From Brassicibacter mesophilus (GTDB lineage Bacteria > Bacillota > Clostridia > Tissierellales > Proteiniboraceae): DNA of 64,000 nt. The position numbers and the translations under genes were made by a program. The DNA is taken from assembly GCF_050433385.1 (NCBI RefSeq), contig NZ_JBNPXI010000017.1, positions 38,417 through 102,416 on the forward strand, in the 5' to 3' direction. Shown piece after piece: positions 17,011 through 25,427 of this stretch; positions within the stretch are counted from its first letter, which is position 1, and each line of letters opens with the position of its first letter. The notes beneath the pieces were generated by a model, which was not told the DNA's origin, ran no database searches, and saw nothing but the letters and a program-made list of their open reading frames with translations.

Positions 17011-17772
17011 CTAATCGCCTAATATATCATTTAAAATACTTCCTCCTATACCTCCAAACCCTCGTTTCTCACCTACTTGATGAAACCTAGCAGATGCAAG
17101 AATCCTATCTGATAAACGTGATAGTGGCAAGCTTTGCAAATAAACTGTACCTGGTCCAGTAAGCTTAGCTAAAAATAAACCTTCTCCTCCGAATAAAGCA
17201 TTTTTAAAGCCTCCAACAAATTGGATGTCATAGTCTACGGTTTGGGAAAATCCAACTAAGCACCCAGTATCAACTCTCAAAGTTTCATTAGGACCAAGCT
17301 CTTTCTTTACTATAGTTCCACCTGCATGAATAAAAGCTAAACCTCTTCCTTCTAATCTTTGTAGAATAAATCCTTCTCCTCCAAAAAATCCAGCACCAAG
17401 CTTTTTTGTGAAAGCAACTTCAATTTCAATCCCTCTGGCTGCACATAAAAAAGCATCCTTTTGGCATAAAAATCTTCCACCAAAATAATCAAGTTCAATA
17501 GGTATTATCTTCCCTGGGTAAGGAGCTCCAAAAGCAACATGTCCTTTTCCTCTACCATTATAAAGAAAAGTTGTAATGAAAAAGCTTTCTCCTGTTACCA
17601 TTCTCTTAAAACCACTGAATATGCCTCCACCTGTAGAAGTTTGCATTTCAATTCCATCTTCCATATACATCATTGTCCCAGCCTCTGCTCTTACTCCTTC
17701 ACCCGAGTCAAGTTCAATTTCAACTATTTGCATATCATCGCCATGAATTTTATAATCAATTATATCTGACAT
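17011..17772 (-). CDS. AIM24/TIGR00266-family protein
   Basis: This 253-residue beta-rich protein belongs to the AIM24 (TIGR00266) family of unknown function. Typical features are the repeated Gly-rich segments GGGIFSGFKRMVTGESFF, GGEGFILQRLEG and GGEGLFLAKLTGPGTVYLQS, and the ending with Gly/Ile-rich repeats. I chose the ATG at 17772 (MSDIIDYKIHG) after AAGGGTG; the six upstream residues come from a TTG with no site. It is probably cytoplasmic. It stands alone between the trpS T-box and a small gene on the other strand. Confidence 0.88.
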   Translation of the reverse strand: MSDIIDYKIHGDDMQIVEIELDSGEGVRAEAGTMMYMEDGIEMQTSTGGGIFSGFKRMVTGESFFITTFLYNGRGKGHVAFGAPYPGKIIPIELDYFGGRFLCQKDAFLCAARGIEIEVAFTKKLGAGFFGGEGFILQRLEGRGLAFIHAGGTIVKKELGPNETLRVDTGCLVGFSQTVDYDIQFVGGFKNALFGGEGLFLAKLTGPGTVYLQSLPLSRLSDRILASARFHQVGEKRGFGGIGGSILNDILGD

Positions 17773-18005
17773 ACTAATCACCCTTTTCAATAATCTTTAG
17801 TTTTTATATATTCTATGTATTTGCAAATAATTCCTTTGTATTTTAATAAAAGATTATAATTATATACTTATTTTCATCAAAAATATTAATTCTATGTATC
17901 TCTCTAAGTTTTCCATTATTATTATTATTATTTATTTCTTGCCAAACATATTTATAGGCTACTATGTAGAAAATATAACTAAACTATGAAAGGAGAGATG
18001 TTTTT

Positions 18006-18212
18006 ATGCCTTGGAAAAAAGGAAAGGTTAGGTTTGATGATGGTTCGACTTATAATGCTGACCTACTAGTTAAAGATGATGGTCAAGTATGGAATATGAA
18101 GGTATATAAAGATGGTGGAACAGTTGAAGAAATAGATGCTCAATCTTTTGCAAATAGACTAGGCAAGTCAGCAGATACAGTTTATCCGTTCACATATGAA
18201 ATAGAAGAATAG
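18006..18212 (+). CDS. Small conserved-looking soluble protein, unknown function
   Basis: This 68-residue protein begins MPWKKGKVRFDDGSTYNADL and ends YPFTYEIEE. It is polar, acidic at the C terminus, and looks like a small beta-barrel or strand-rich fold. AAGGAGAG lies 9 nt before the ATG and a strong terminator follows the stop. These signals make it a real gene although I do not recognise the family. Confidence 0.7.
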   Translation: MPWKKGKVRFDDGSTYNADLLVKDDGQVWNMKVYKDGGTVEEIDAQSFANRLGKSADTVYPFTYEIEE

Positions 18213-18214
18213 TA

Positions 18215-18262
18215 AAAAGTCTAAACAGATCCTTTACTTAAGGATTTGCTTAGACTTTTTTC
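18215..18262. terminator. Bidirectional terminator
   Basis: A long inverted repeat (AAAAGTCTAA..ATCCTT / AAGGAT..TTAGACTTTTTT) directly follows the 68-residue gene. It also abuts the stop of the 44-residue gene on the minus strand. Confidence 0.85.
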
Positions 18263-18395
18263 ACATTTTAGAGAACAAGTACATTAAAGCTCCTATGCCT
18301 ATCATAGCTATAAGAAAATAAGGAGCTACTAACTCTGTAAATGCAATTGTTAATGCAACTATATCCTTCCAACTTACTTTGTTTTCTTCATTCAT
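18261..18395 (-). CDS. Tiny membrane protein (44 residues) at the end of the opp-type operon
   Basis: The frame reads MNEENKVSWKDIVALT and continues with one long hydrophobic helix (about residues 14-41), ending LFSKM and TGA inside the bidirectional terminator. GGAGGG lies 8 nt before the ATG, which supports translation. It starts only 14 nt after the ATPase gene (18410) and could be part of the transporter operon. The family is unknown; the helix contains Glu21 and Pro25, unusual for a plain anchor. Confidence 0.55.
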   Translation of the reverse strand: MNEENKVSWKDIVALTIAFTELVAPYFLIAMIGIGALMYLFSKM

Positions 18396-18409
18396 AGTGC
18401 TTCCCTCCA

Positions 18410-19384
18410 TTATTCTATGAGGTGACATGATACAAAATGATCGTTTCCCATGTTTTTATATTCTGGAGTTTCTTCTTGACATTTCTCTATGGCATAAGGG
18501 CATCTAGTATGGAATCTACACCCTGGAGGTGGATTAGCAGGACTTGGTATATCCCCTTTTAATATTATTCTCTTAGTTTTCTTACCAGGGTCTGCAACAG
18601 GAATAGCCGAAAGAAGAGCTCTTGTATAAGGATGAAGTGGATTTTCAAATAGTTCATACTTATCAGCTAATTCTACTATTTGTCCTAAATACATCACTCC
18701 AACCTTGTCACTAATATATTTTACGACACTTAAGTCATGTGATATGAACAAGTATGTCAGTCCCATCTCTTCTTGTAAGTCCATCATAAGATTAATAATT
18801 TGTGATTGTATAGATACGTCAAGTGCAGAAACTGGTTCATCAGCAACAATGAATTGCGGATTTAGGGCTAAGGCTCTAGCTATACATATTCTTTGCCTCT
18901 GACCACCACTAAACTCATGAGGATATCTCTTTATATGATAATCACTTAATCCACATCTCCCAATAATACTTACAACTCTTTCAAGTAAGTCTTTACCGCT
19001 TGATATTTTATGCTCTCTAAGTGCTTCCCCTACTATCTCTCCTACACTCATTCTAGTGTTTAACGAACTATAAGGATCTTGAAATATTATTTGCATTTTT
19101 GTTCTTAGGTTCCTCATCTCCGACTTTGGCAAATCAAAAACACTCATATCATTATATATAACTTCACCATCAGTTGGCTTAAGAAGCCTTAGGAGTGTTC
19201 TCCCCGTAGTTGATTTACCGCAGCCTGATTCTCCTACAAGACCCAAAGTTTCTCCCTTATTTATTTCAAAGGATATACCATCAACAGCATACACATAACC
19301 AGTAGTTTTCTTAAGCACTCCAGATTTTATTGAAAAATATTTCTTTAAATTTCTAACACTTAGCAACACATTATTTTCAGTCAT
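18410..19384 (-). CDS. oppF: Oligopeptide/dipeptide ABC transporter ATP-binding protein (OppF/DppF type)
   Basis: This 324-residue ATPase has Walker A GESGCGKSTTG, signature FSGGQRQR, Walker B FIVADEPVSALD and the C-terminal oligopeptide-transporter extension with a Cys motif (PPGCRFHTRCPYA..KC). The start at 19384 (MTENNVLLSV) follows GGAGG and overlaps the upstream gene by 8 nt. It pairs with the OppD-type ATPase to power peptide import. The operon's binding-protein gene is broken, so the transporter may lack its own receptor. Confidence 0.93.
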   Translation of the reverse strand: MTENNVLLSVRNLKKYFSIKSGVLKKTTGYVYAVDGISFEINKGETLGLVGESGCGKSTTGRTLLRLLKPTDGEVIYNDMSVFDLPKSEMRNLRTKMQIIFQDPYSSLNTRMSVGEIVGEALREHKISSGKDLLERVVSIIGRCGLSDYHIKRYPHEFSGGQRQRICIARALALNPQFIVADEPVSALDVSIQSQIINLMMDLQEEMGLTYLFISHDLSVVKYISDKVGVMYLGQIVELADKYELFENPLHPYTRALLSAIPVADPGKKTKRIILKGDIPSPANPPPGCRFHTRCPYAIEKCQEETPEYKNMGNDHFVSCHLIE

Positions 19385-20369
19385 TATCCTCCACCTCACT
19401 TTCACAATGAAGCCAACATCTAACTTTTCTTCCTTCTGAAATCTCTAGTAACTCTGTTTCTTGATTTATACACTTATCAGTAGCGAATTCACATCTTGGA
19501 TGAAACATACATCCTTTAGGTTTCTTAAGAAGATTAGGCACAACACCAGAGACTACATATAGTCTTTCATCCCTAGTATCTAAATCAGGTTTCGATTTTA
19601 AAAGTCCAACTGTATATGGATGCTTTGGACTATTAAATAACTCTTTTACATTTGCCTCCTCTACTACCTTTCCAGCATACATTACTATAACTCTATCAGC
19701 TACCTCTGCTATAACACCTAAATCGTGAGTAATAAAAATGATAGCTGTATCAAATTCCTTTTGAAGGTTCAGCATGAGCTCCAATATCTGAGCCTGTATA
19801 GTAACATCTAGTGCTGTAGTAGGCTCATCTGCAATTAATAACTTAGGATTACATGCAAGCGCCATAGCTATCATTGCTCTCTGCCTCATCCCTCCACTTA
19901 AAGCATGTGGATATTCATCAATAACCTTTTCTGCTCTAGGAATCCCAACCATCTTAAGTAATTCTATACATCTCTGTCTAGATTCCTTCTTTTTTAATCC
20001 ACTATGCAGCTTCAATACTTCACCTATCTGGTCTCCAATAGTAAATACAGGATTAAGCGACGTCATAGGTTCTTGAAAAATCATAGAAATATCATTTCCT
20101 CTTATATTTCTCATTTCCTTTTCACTTAATTCAAGTACTTTTTTATCATTAAAAACTACCTCTCCGTCTTTTATAACACCTGGAGGATTAGGTATTAGCC
20201 TTAACACCGACATAGCAGTAACACTTTTCCCACATCCAGATTCACCAACAATTCCAAGTGTCTCTCCTTTTCTTACATAGAAATCAACACCGTCAACAGC
20301 TGGTATTTCACCATCTTCGGTATAAAAATAAGTCTTTAAATTTTTAACTTCAAGTAAAATGTCAGACAC
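19377..20369 (-). CDS. oppD: Oligopeptide/dipeptide ABC transporter ATP-binding protein (OppD/DppD type)
   Basis: This 330-residue ATPase has Walker A GESGCGKSVTA, signature LSGGMRQR, Walker B LLIADEPTTALD and the C-terminal extension with clustered Cys (PKGCMFHPRCEFA..KC). The start is probably GTG at 20369 (read MSDILLEVKNL), 8 nt after GGGGG; another in-frame GTG at 20378 is too close to that site. It overlaps the downstream ATPase gene and follows the OppC-type permease by a few nt. Confidence 0.92.
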   Translation of the reverse strand: MSDILLEVKNLKTYFYTEDGEIPAVDGVDFYVRKGETLGIVGESGCGKSVTAMSVLRLIPNPPGVIKDGEVVFNDKKVLELSEKEMRNIRGNDISMIFQEPMTSLNPVFTIGDQIGEVLKLHSGLKKKESRQRCIELLKMVGIPRAEKVIDEYPHALSGGMRQRAMIAMALACNPKLLIADEPTTALDVTIQAQILELMLNLQKEFDTAIIFITHDLGVIAEVADRVIVMYAGKVVEEANVKELFNSPKHPYTVGLLKSKPDLDTRDERLYVVSGVVPNLLKKPKGCMFHPRCEFATDKCINQETELLEISEGRKVRCWLHCESEVEDND

Positions 20370-20384
20370 AACCTTCACCCCCAG

Positions 20385-21284
20385 TTATCTTTTTAATTTT
20401 GGATCAAGAGCATTTCTGAGTCCATCCCCTAATACGTTTAGGCTCATAACAGTAATAAAAATAGCTAATCCAGGTGGTATCCATAACCACCACTGATTTT
20501 TTATGACATACAGTTTTTTGGCTGATTCAAGCATATTCCTCCAACTAGGAGTTGGAGGAATAACGCCTAGACCTAAAAAGCTTAATGCTGCTTCAGTTAG
20601 TATGGCTGCTGCAATACTTATAGTTGAATATACAATAATTGAAGCCATTGTATTTGGTAAAAGATGCCTAATAATTTTTCTTCTATCACTTAACCCTAAT
20701 GCCTCTGCCGCTTCCATAAATTCCTGTTCTCGCAGTGAAAGAATCTGTCCTCTAACAATTCTAGCAATACCAGTCCACCCTAATAATCCGATTACAAGCA
20801 TGACATTATAAATACTCGGCCCCAAAATCGCAACAACAGTAACAGCTATTATCAAGAAAGGAAAGCACATAAATATATCTGTAAACCTCATAATTATGGA
20901 ATCAATTTTGCCACCATAATATCCAGCTATTCCTCCTAACAATACTCCAATTAATACCTCTATTACTACAGCGACAATACCAACAGATAATGAAATTCTA
21001 CCTCCATACAACAATCTTGTATAGACATCTCTACCGAGTTCATCAGTACCAAAAACATGTGCTGAATTAGGAGGCTTCTTTGTTGCAGTGAAATCAATAT
21101 CATCTCTCCCATATGGTGTGAAAAATGGAGCAAATGCAGCTAAAAGTATTAATATTACTAAAATAAATAAAGCAGCAACAGCTAGTTTATTTCTTCTAAA
21201 CCTCCTCAAAACCAACTTAAATGGGGATATGATCTCTTCGTCTGCTGGATTGGATATATTTATTACAGCAGTATCATTTTTCAT
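20385..21284 (-). CDS. oppC: Oligopeptide/dipeptide ABC transporter permease (OppC/DppC type)
   Basis: This 299-residue permease has an N-terminal cytoplasmic stretch, a helix, a periplasm-facing loop with HVFGTDELGRDVYTRLLYGG typical of OppC, and the EAA loop EAAEALGLSDRRKIIRHLLPN (about 188-208). About six helices. AGGAGG precedes the ATG. It is separated from the OppB-type gene by 12 nt in one operon. Confidence 0.93.
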   Translation of the reverse strand: MKNDTAVINISNPADEEIISPFKLVLRRFRRNKLAVAALFILVILILLAAFAPFFTPYGRDDIDFTATKKPPNSAHVFGTDELGRDVYTRLLYGGRISLSVGIVAVVIEVLIGVLLGGIAGYYGGKIDSIIMRFTDIFMCFPFLIIAVTVVAILGPSIYNVMLVIGLLGWTGIARIVRGQILSLREQEFMEAAEALGLSDRRKIIRHLLPNTMASIIVYSTISIAAAILTEAALSFLGLGVIPPTPSWRNMLESAKKLYVIKNQWWLWIPPGLAIFITVMSLNVLGDGLRNALDPKLKR

Positions 21285-21296
21285 ATTTCTCCCTCC

Positions 21297-22256
21297 TTAG
21301 TCATATCTAATTCTTGGATCTGCTAATCCATAGAAGATATCTGCCATTAAATTACCTAAAAGTGTAAGAATGGCCAAGAACATATTCACACCCAGCATAA
21401 GAGGATAATCTCTATCCATTACAGCCATATAGGCTATTTTCCCCATACCAGGCCAGCCAAAAACTGTTTCTGTAAGCAATGCACTTGAAAATAGTAGTGG
21501 TATTTGAAAACCAAGAAGTGTAATAACTGGAATTAGAGCATTTCTTAGTGCGTGCTTATAAATAACTATCTTTTCTCTCAAACCTTTTGCTCTAGCAGTT
21601 CTAATATAATCTTGTCTTATAACCTCTAACATACTCGACCTTGTATATCTCATGAAAGAAGCTGCACTTCCAAGTCCAAGAACAACTGCAGGTAATACAC
21701 TATGCCATAAAATATCCTTCATATTGCTTAATCCAATTAATTTTCCCGGAGTAATCATCCCAGAAATAGGGAAAATCTTAAAATCTATTGCAAACACTTT
21801 TATGAGTATTAGCGCAAAGAAAAATGCAGGAATAGATATACCGATTAATGCAAATACAGTAAAGCCATAATCCACTTTTGAATACTGCTTCGTGGCAGAA
21901 ATAATACCAGCTGGTATTCCTACAACAAGACTTAAGACTAATGCCAGAAGACTTAAATAGAAAGTATTCCACATATGATTTTTTATAACATCTTTTACAG
22001 AATCCCCAAATTTATGTGAATATCCTAAATTGCCTTTTAATACCTCAGTTATCCAATTAAAATACTGTTCAGGTAAATTCTTATCTAACCCCATTTTTTC
22101 CTCTATTCTCGCTTTTTCTTCTGGTGTCATCTTAGGATCCATAACTTTTGCCATAGGACTTCCAGGTGCTGCATGAACGATCAGAAATAATAGAATTGAA
22201 ATTCCTATAATTATAGGAATACTTTGTAGAAGCCTTGGAATCAAATATTGTCTCAT
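21297..22256 (-). CDS. oppB: Oligopeptide/dipeptide ABC transporter permease (OppB/DppB type)
   Basis: This 319-residue permease has the OppB N terminus (RQYLIPRLLQSIPIIIGISI), the PGSP segment in the first loop, and the EAA loop TARAKGLREKIVIYKHALRN. About six helices. I chose the ATG at 22256 because GGGGGG lies just upstream; a frame opening at 22325 would run through a hairpin and has no binding site. Confidence 0.92.
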   Translation of the reverse strand: MRQYLIPRLLQSIPIIIGISILLFLIVHAAPGSPMAKVMDPKMTPEEKARIEEKMGLDKNLPEQYFNWITEVLKGNLGYSHKFGDSVKDVIKNHMWNTFYLSLLALVLSLVVGIPAGIISATKQYSKVDYGFTVFALIGISIPAFFFALILIKVFAIDFKIFPISGMITPGKLIGLSNMKDILWHSVLPAVVLGLGSAASFMRYTRSSMLEVIRQDYIRTARAKGLREKIVIYKHALRNALIPVITLLGFQIPLLFSSALLTETVFGWPGMGKIAYMAVMDRDYPLMLGVNMFLAILTLLGNLMADIFYGLADPRIRYD

Positions 22257-22281
22257 CTTGTACCCCCCTTTTTTAGTACAA

Positions 22282-22304
22282 TAGCCCGGAATTAACCGGG
22301 CTAT
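22282..22304 (-). promoter_or_regulatory. Intercistronic hairpin between the binding-protein gene and oppB
   Basis: A perfect TAGCCCGG / CCGGGCTA stem with a 6-7 nt loop lies between the old stop of the binding-protein gene and the oppB ribosome binding site. No T run follows on the minus strand. Such hairpins often protect the upstream mRNA or let only part of the transcripts read through; this role is inferred. Confidence 0.55.
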
Positions 22305-22308
22305 TAAT

Positions 22309-24026
22309 TTACTTACTAACCTCAACGTGTTCTATATCCCATACCCAATCTGTATAAGGTGCAAGCTTAAGATTTTTAACTCTATTATTTACTCCAAATA
22401 CTTGTTATCTATACGCAATGAAAAGATAAGGAAGCTCTTCATTAGCTATTTCAGCCCATCTTTGATACATTGCTTTACGTTTTTCAAAGTCTGTTTCAAG
22501 GATACCTTGTGCCATAATCTGTTCAGCTTCCTCGTTATAGAAGCCCATACTATTATAACCACCAGGAGAATCTGAAGCCTTATCAAATATTCCTCTTAGA
22601 TCTGGATCTATTGATAAAGACCAACCCATGTTAAATAAATCAAAATTTCTCTCATCATAAACTTTATCAGAAACAGCGTTAAACTCCATAAGTTCTCCTT
22701 CAAGTCTAACCCCTATCTCTTTCCAATTTTCCTTCGCAACAGCTACTAGCTCTTGTGGCCAAGCAACATCATTGTAAGCAGTCCATACAATTTCAAGTTT
22801 CTCGCCTTTTTCATTCTCTACCCAGCCGTCATTATCTCTGTCTTCCCATCCAGCTTCTTTAAGCAACTCTTTTGCCTTTTCAGGATCATACTCGTACTTG
22901 TTTACCTTTTGTAAGCCCATGAAACAGGTGATACAGCTGTGTTACATGGTTCAGCGTAGCCTTCATAGTGACTGTCAATAAATGCTCGACGGTTTAAGCC
23001 ATACATCAACGCCTGTCTTACTCTTTTATCCTTGAATTTATCACGTCTTAAGTTAATACCAACGTAAGTGTATCCATTTCCAGTGAATTGCTGTATATCT
23101 ACAATACCTGTTTCAGTTGCTATTTCAACATCCTCTGGAAGTTGAGTAAGCTGACCAATATCAATGACTCCAGCCTGAAGTTCTGTTGGTATTGTCTCGG
23201 CAGGTACTATTTTAACTATTACACCGTCAAGCTTAGGTCTACCTTTAAAATATTCTTCATTTGCTTCAATCTCTAAATATTGTCCTACTACATATCTAAC
23301 AAATTTAAATGGACCCGAGCCCATAGGATTTTGGTTTAAAGCAATAAAGTCATTAAAATCTTCAAACTGATAATAATGCTTTGGTAAAATTTCGTAAATA
23401 AAATCATTAATTATCTTTGGAGCATTAATTTCCTTAGTAGTAAAGCTTATTGTATATTCATCTATTATCTTTATTCCATCAACATGATCAGCTTTTCCAT
23501 CTCTGAATTCCTGTGCTCCTACAACATCTTGCATTGTACTCCATCTTGGACCATTATAGTCTGGATGAGCTATAGTTTCATATGTGAACTGTACATCTTC
23601 TGCTGTTAACTCATGACCATCATGAAATCTAATCCCTTTCTTTAGATAAAATGTATAAATCTTTCCATCTTCTGATATTTCCCATCTTTCAGCAACATCT
23701 GCCTTAGGCTCTCCTTCTGGTGTATTATCAACAAGTGCATCAAACATTAGGTCAACAACATATCCATCATAAGTACTATCACTTATGATTGGATTGAATT
23801 TACCGTCAAGGCTAGTTTCCCCAAACGTCAAAATGTTTCCTCTTTCTATTGCTGAGTTGTCTGAATTAATGCTATTGTTTGCATTAGTATCAGTTTCTGC
23901 GTCTGCATCAGTTCCAGTAATAGTTCGTTGATCTGTATTTGTAGGAGTATTATTTGTACATCCTGCTAAAAATATTGAAAAAATCAAACTTAGAATAATA
24001 AATAATGCTAAACTTTTCTTTAACAT
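22309..24026 (-). pseudogene. oppA: Peptide ABC transporter substrate-binding protein, two disabling lesions
   Basis: The first 374 codons are intact: a lipobox signal (FSIFLAGCTNN), a low-complexity Thr/Asn/Asp linker and a family 5 binding-protein domain (FHDGHELTAEDVQFTYE). The frame then changes at about 22905-22912: SPVSWAYKR ends at TAA, while VNKYEYDPEKAKELL continues one frame away, as if one A were lost from an A run. The second part runs to an in-frame TAA at 22405, inside LPYLFIAYR*QVFGVNN. Past it the same frame stays readable (RVKNLKLAPYTDWVWDIE) to a proper stop at 22309. Two independent lesions make a sequencing error at both unlikely. GGGGGAG precedes the ATG. Confidence 0.88.
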
Positions 24027-24496
24027 TGTTCTCCCCCTTTTTTTATAGAAATATTTTGCTAGAGTTTATAACAGTCTTTTTTTCACCTCCTCACTTGAAT
24101 ATTTTCGCATAACTTAGTAATGTTATTAAAATATCATTGTTTGAATTTATGTTTTTTATAATTTACTGAATTATCCGTAAATTATATGGATAAGCATTCC
24201 TTTTTTCTTTTTTATTGTATTACAGTACTTACATTGCTGGATTACTATTGAATTATTGTTAAATTATGTTAAGTAAAATTAATATACAATGTATATATTT
24301 AAAATATAAGTAATATTTAATCAAATTCAAACAAATAAGTAATTTTGATTTTTATTCATTTTTTCATCATTTTAATTCACTAATTTATACAGTACAATAA
24401 AGTACATGCACAAAGTTTTACCCTGCATCTGAAAAATTTTTTCCATTTTATAAAATGTTTAGTATAATAGTCTTAAAAGCAAGTGAGGGATGTATT
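24027..24496. other. Divergent intergenic region, 470 bp, AT-rich
   Basis: It lies between the leftward transporter operon and the rightward GntR gene and must hold both promoters. I see no RNA element. GTACAATAAAGTAC at about 24392-24405 is a possible symmetric site for the regulator, but the support is weak. Confidence 0.4.
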
Positions 24497-25231
24497 ATGA
24501 TTGATAAGAATAACCCTGTTCCTCTTTACATACAGATCAAAAACGATTTGTTAAAAAATATAAAAGAAGGCTTATGGGATGTGGATACTCAACTTCCAAC
24601 TGAAAAAGAACTAATGCAAAAATATGATGTTGGAAGAGCTACAGTAAGAGATGCAATTTCGATTTTGGTTAATGAAGGATACCTTTTTAAGAGAAAAGGA
24701 GTAGGAACCTTTGTTGCAAGGAAACAGCCAGCTTTAGGCTTTGAGCCTCTAATTAGTTTAACCTACTCATTGAAAGCTCTCGGAATTGATGTAAATAATA
24801 CTGTAATTAAAAAAGAAGAGATAAAGCCTAATAAAAAATTACTAGAAAAACTTAGAGGAAATAAAAGCAGCAACTACTATTATTTAAAAAGACTTAGATC
24901 TGTTAGCAGTAAACCTATAGCAATAGAGCACTCATATTTTTTAAATGGCTTTAAGTACATTGGTAATAACTTCGACTTAACAAGTTCCTTAGCAAAGATG
25001 ATTCTGAGGGATTTATCTCTAACGATTAAAAAAATTGATCAGACAATAGTACTACGTGCGCCAACAAAAGCTGAAAGTAAAGAGCTTAAAATAGATAATG
25101 GCACTATACTCCTCGACTTAGAGAGATGGATTTATATTGAAGAAGAAGAAAGCCCTTTCTACTATCTTAAGTTCGTTATTCCTAGCGAAATATATACTTA
25201 CCCTTTTATCAATGTTACAGAGCAATATTGA
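24497..25231 (+). CDS. GntR/HutC-family transcriptional regulator
   Basis: This 244-residue repressor has an N-terminal winged helix (about 1-72: PLYIQIKNDLLKNIKEG, then TEKELMQKYDVGRATVRDA and FKRKGVGTFVA) and a C-terminal UTRA ligand domain ending in the GTILLDLERWIY segment. I chose the ATG at 24497 after GAGGGATG; the upstream frame lacks a binding site. It lies between the peptide transporter operon and the glycerophosphate-type operon in the same direction as the latter, so it may control either one. The ligand is unknown. Confidence 0.9.
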   Translation: MIDKNNPVPLYIQIKNDLLKNIKEGLWDVDTQLPTEKELMQKYDVGRATVRDAISILVNEGYLFKRKGVGTFVARKQPALGFEPLISLTYSLKALGIDVNNTVIKKEEIKPNKKLLEKLRGNKSSNYYYLKRLRSVSSKPIAIEHSYFLNGFKYIGNNFDLTSSLAKMILRDLSLTIKKIDQTIVLRAPTKAESKELKIDNGTILLDLERWIYIEEEESPFYYLKFVIPSEIYTYPFINVTEQY

Positions 25232-25263
25232 GATAATATTTTAGTTACCTACTTCATATTTAT

Positions 25264-25298
25264 CAAAACGAAGCTTATTTATTGAGCTTCGTTTTTAT
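25264..25298 (+). terminator. Terminator of the GntR gene
   Basis: An 11 bp stem (AAAACGAAGCT / AGCTTCGTTTT) with a 9-10 nt loop is followed by TTTATTTT. It isolates the regulator gene from the following operon. Confidence 0.85.
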
Positions 25299-25427
25299 TT
25301 TGATAAACAAGTAACTTTTTTCGTGTAAAAAAATAATAATAAAATAAAAGAAGGAATTTTCGTAATATTGTGTAATATATTTATATATAGATATCCGGAC
25401 ATCTGTATAAGAGGGGGGTGTATTATT

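Noticed and set aside
22257..22325. Longer OppB with 23 extra N-terminal residues
   Set aside because: The extra part runs through the intercistronic hairpin and the old end of the binding-protein gene; GGGGGG lies before the inner ATG at 22256.
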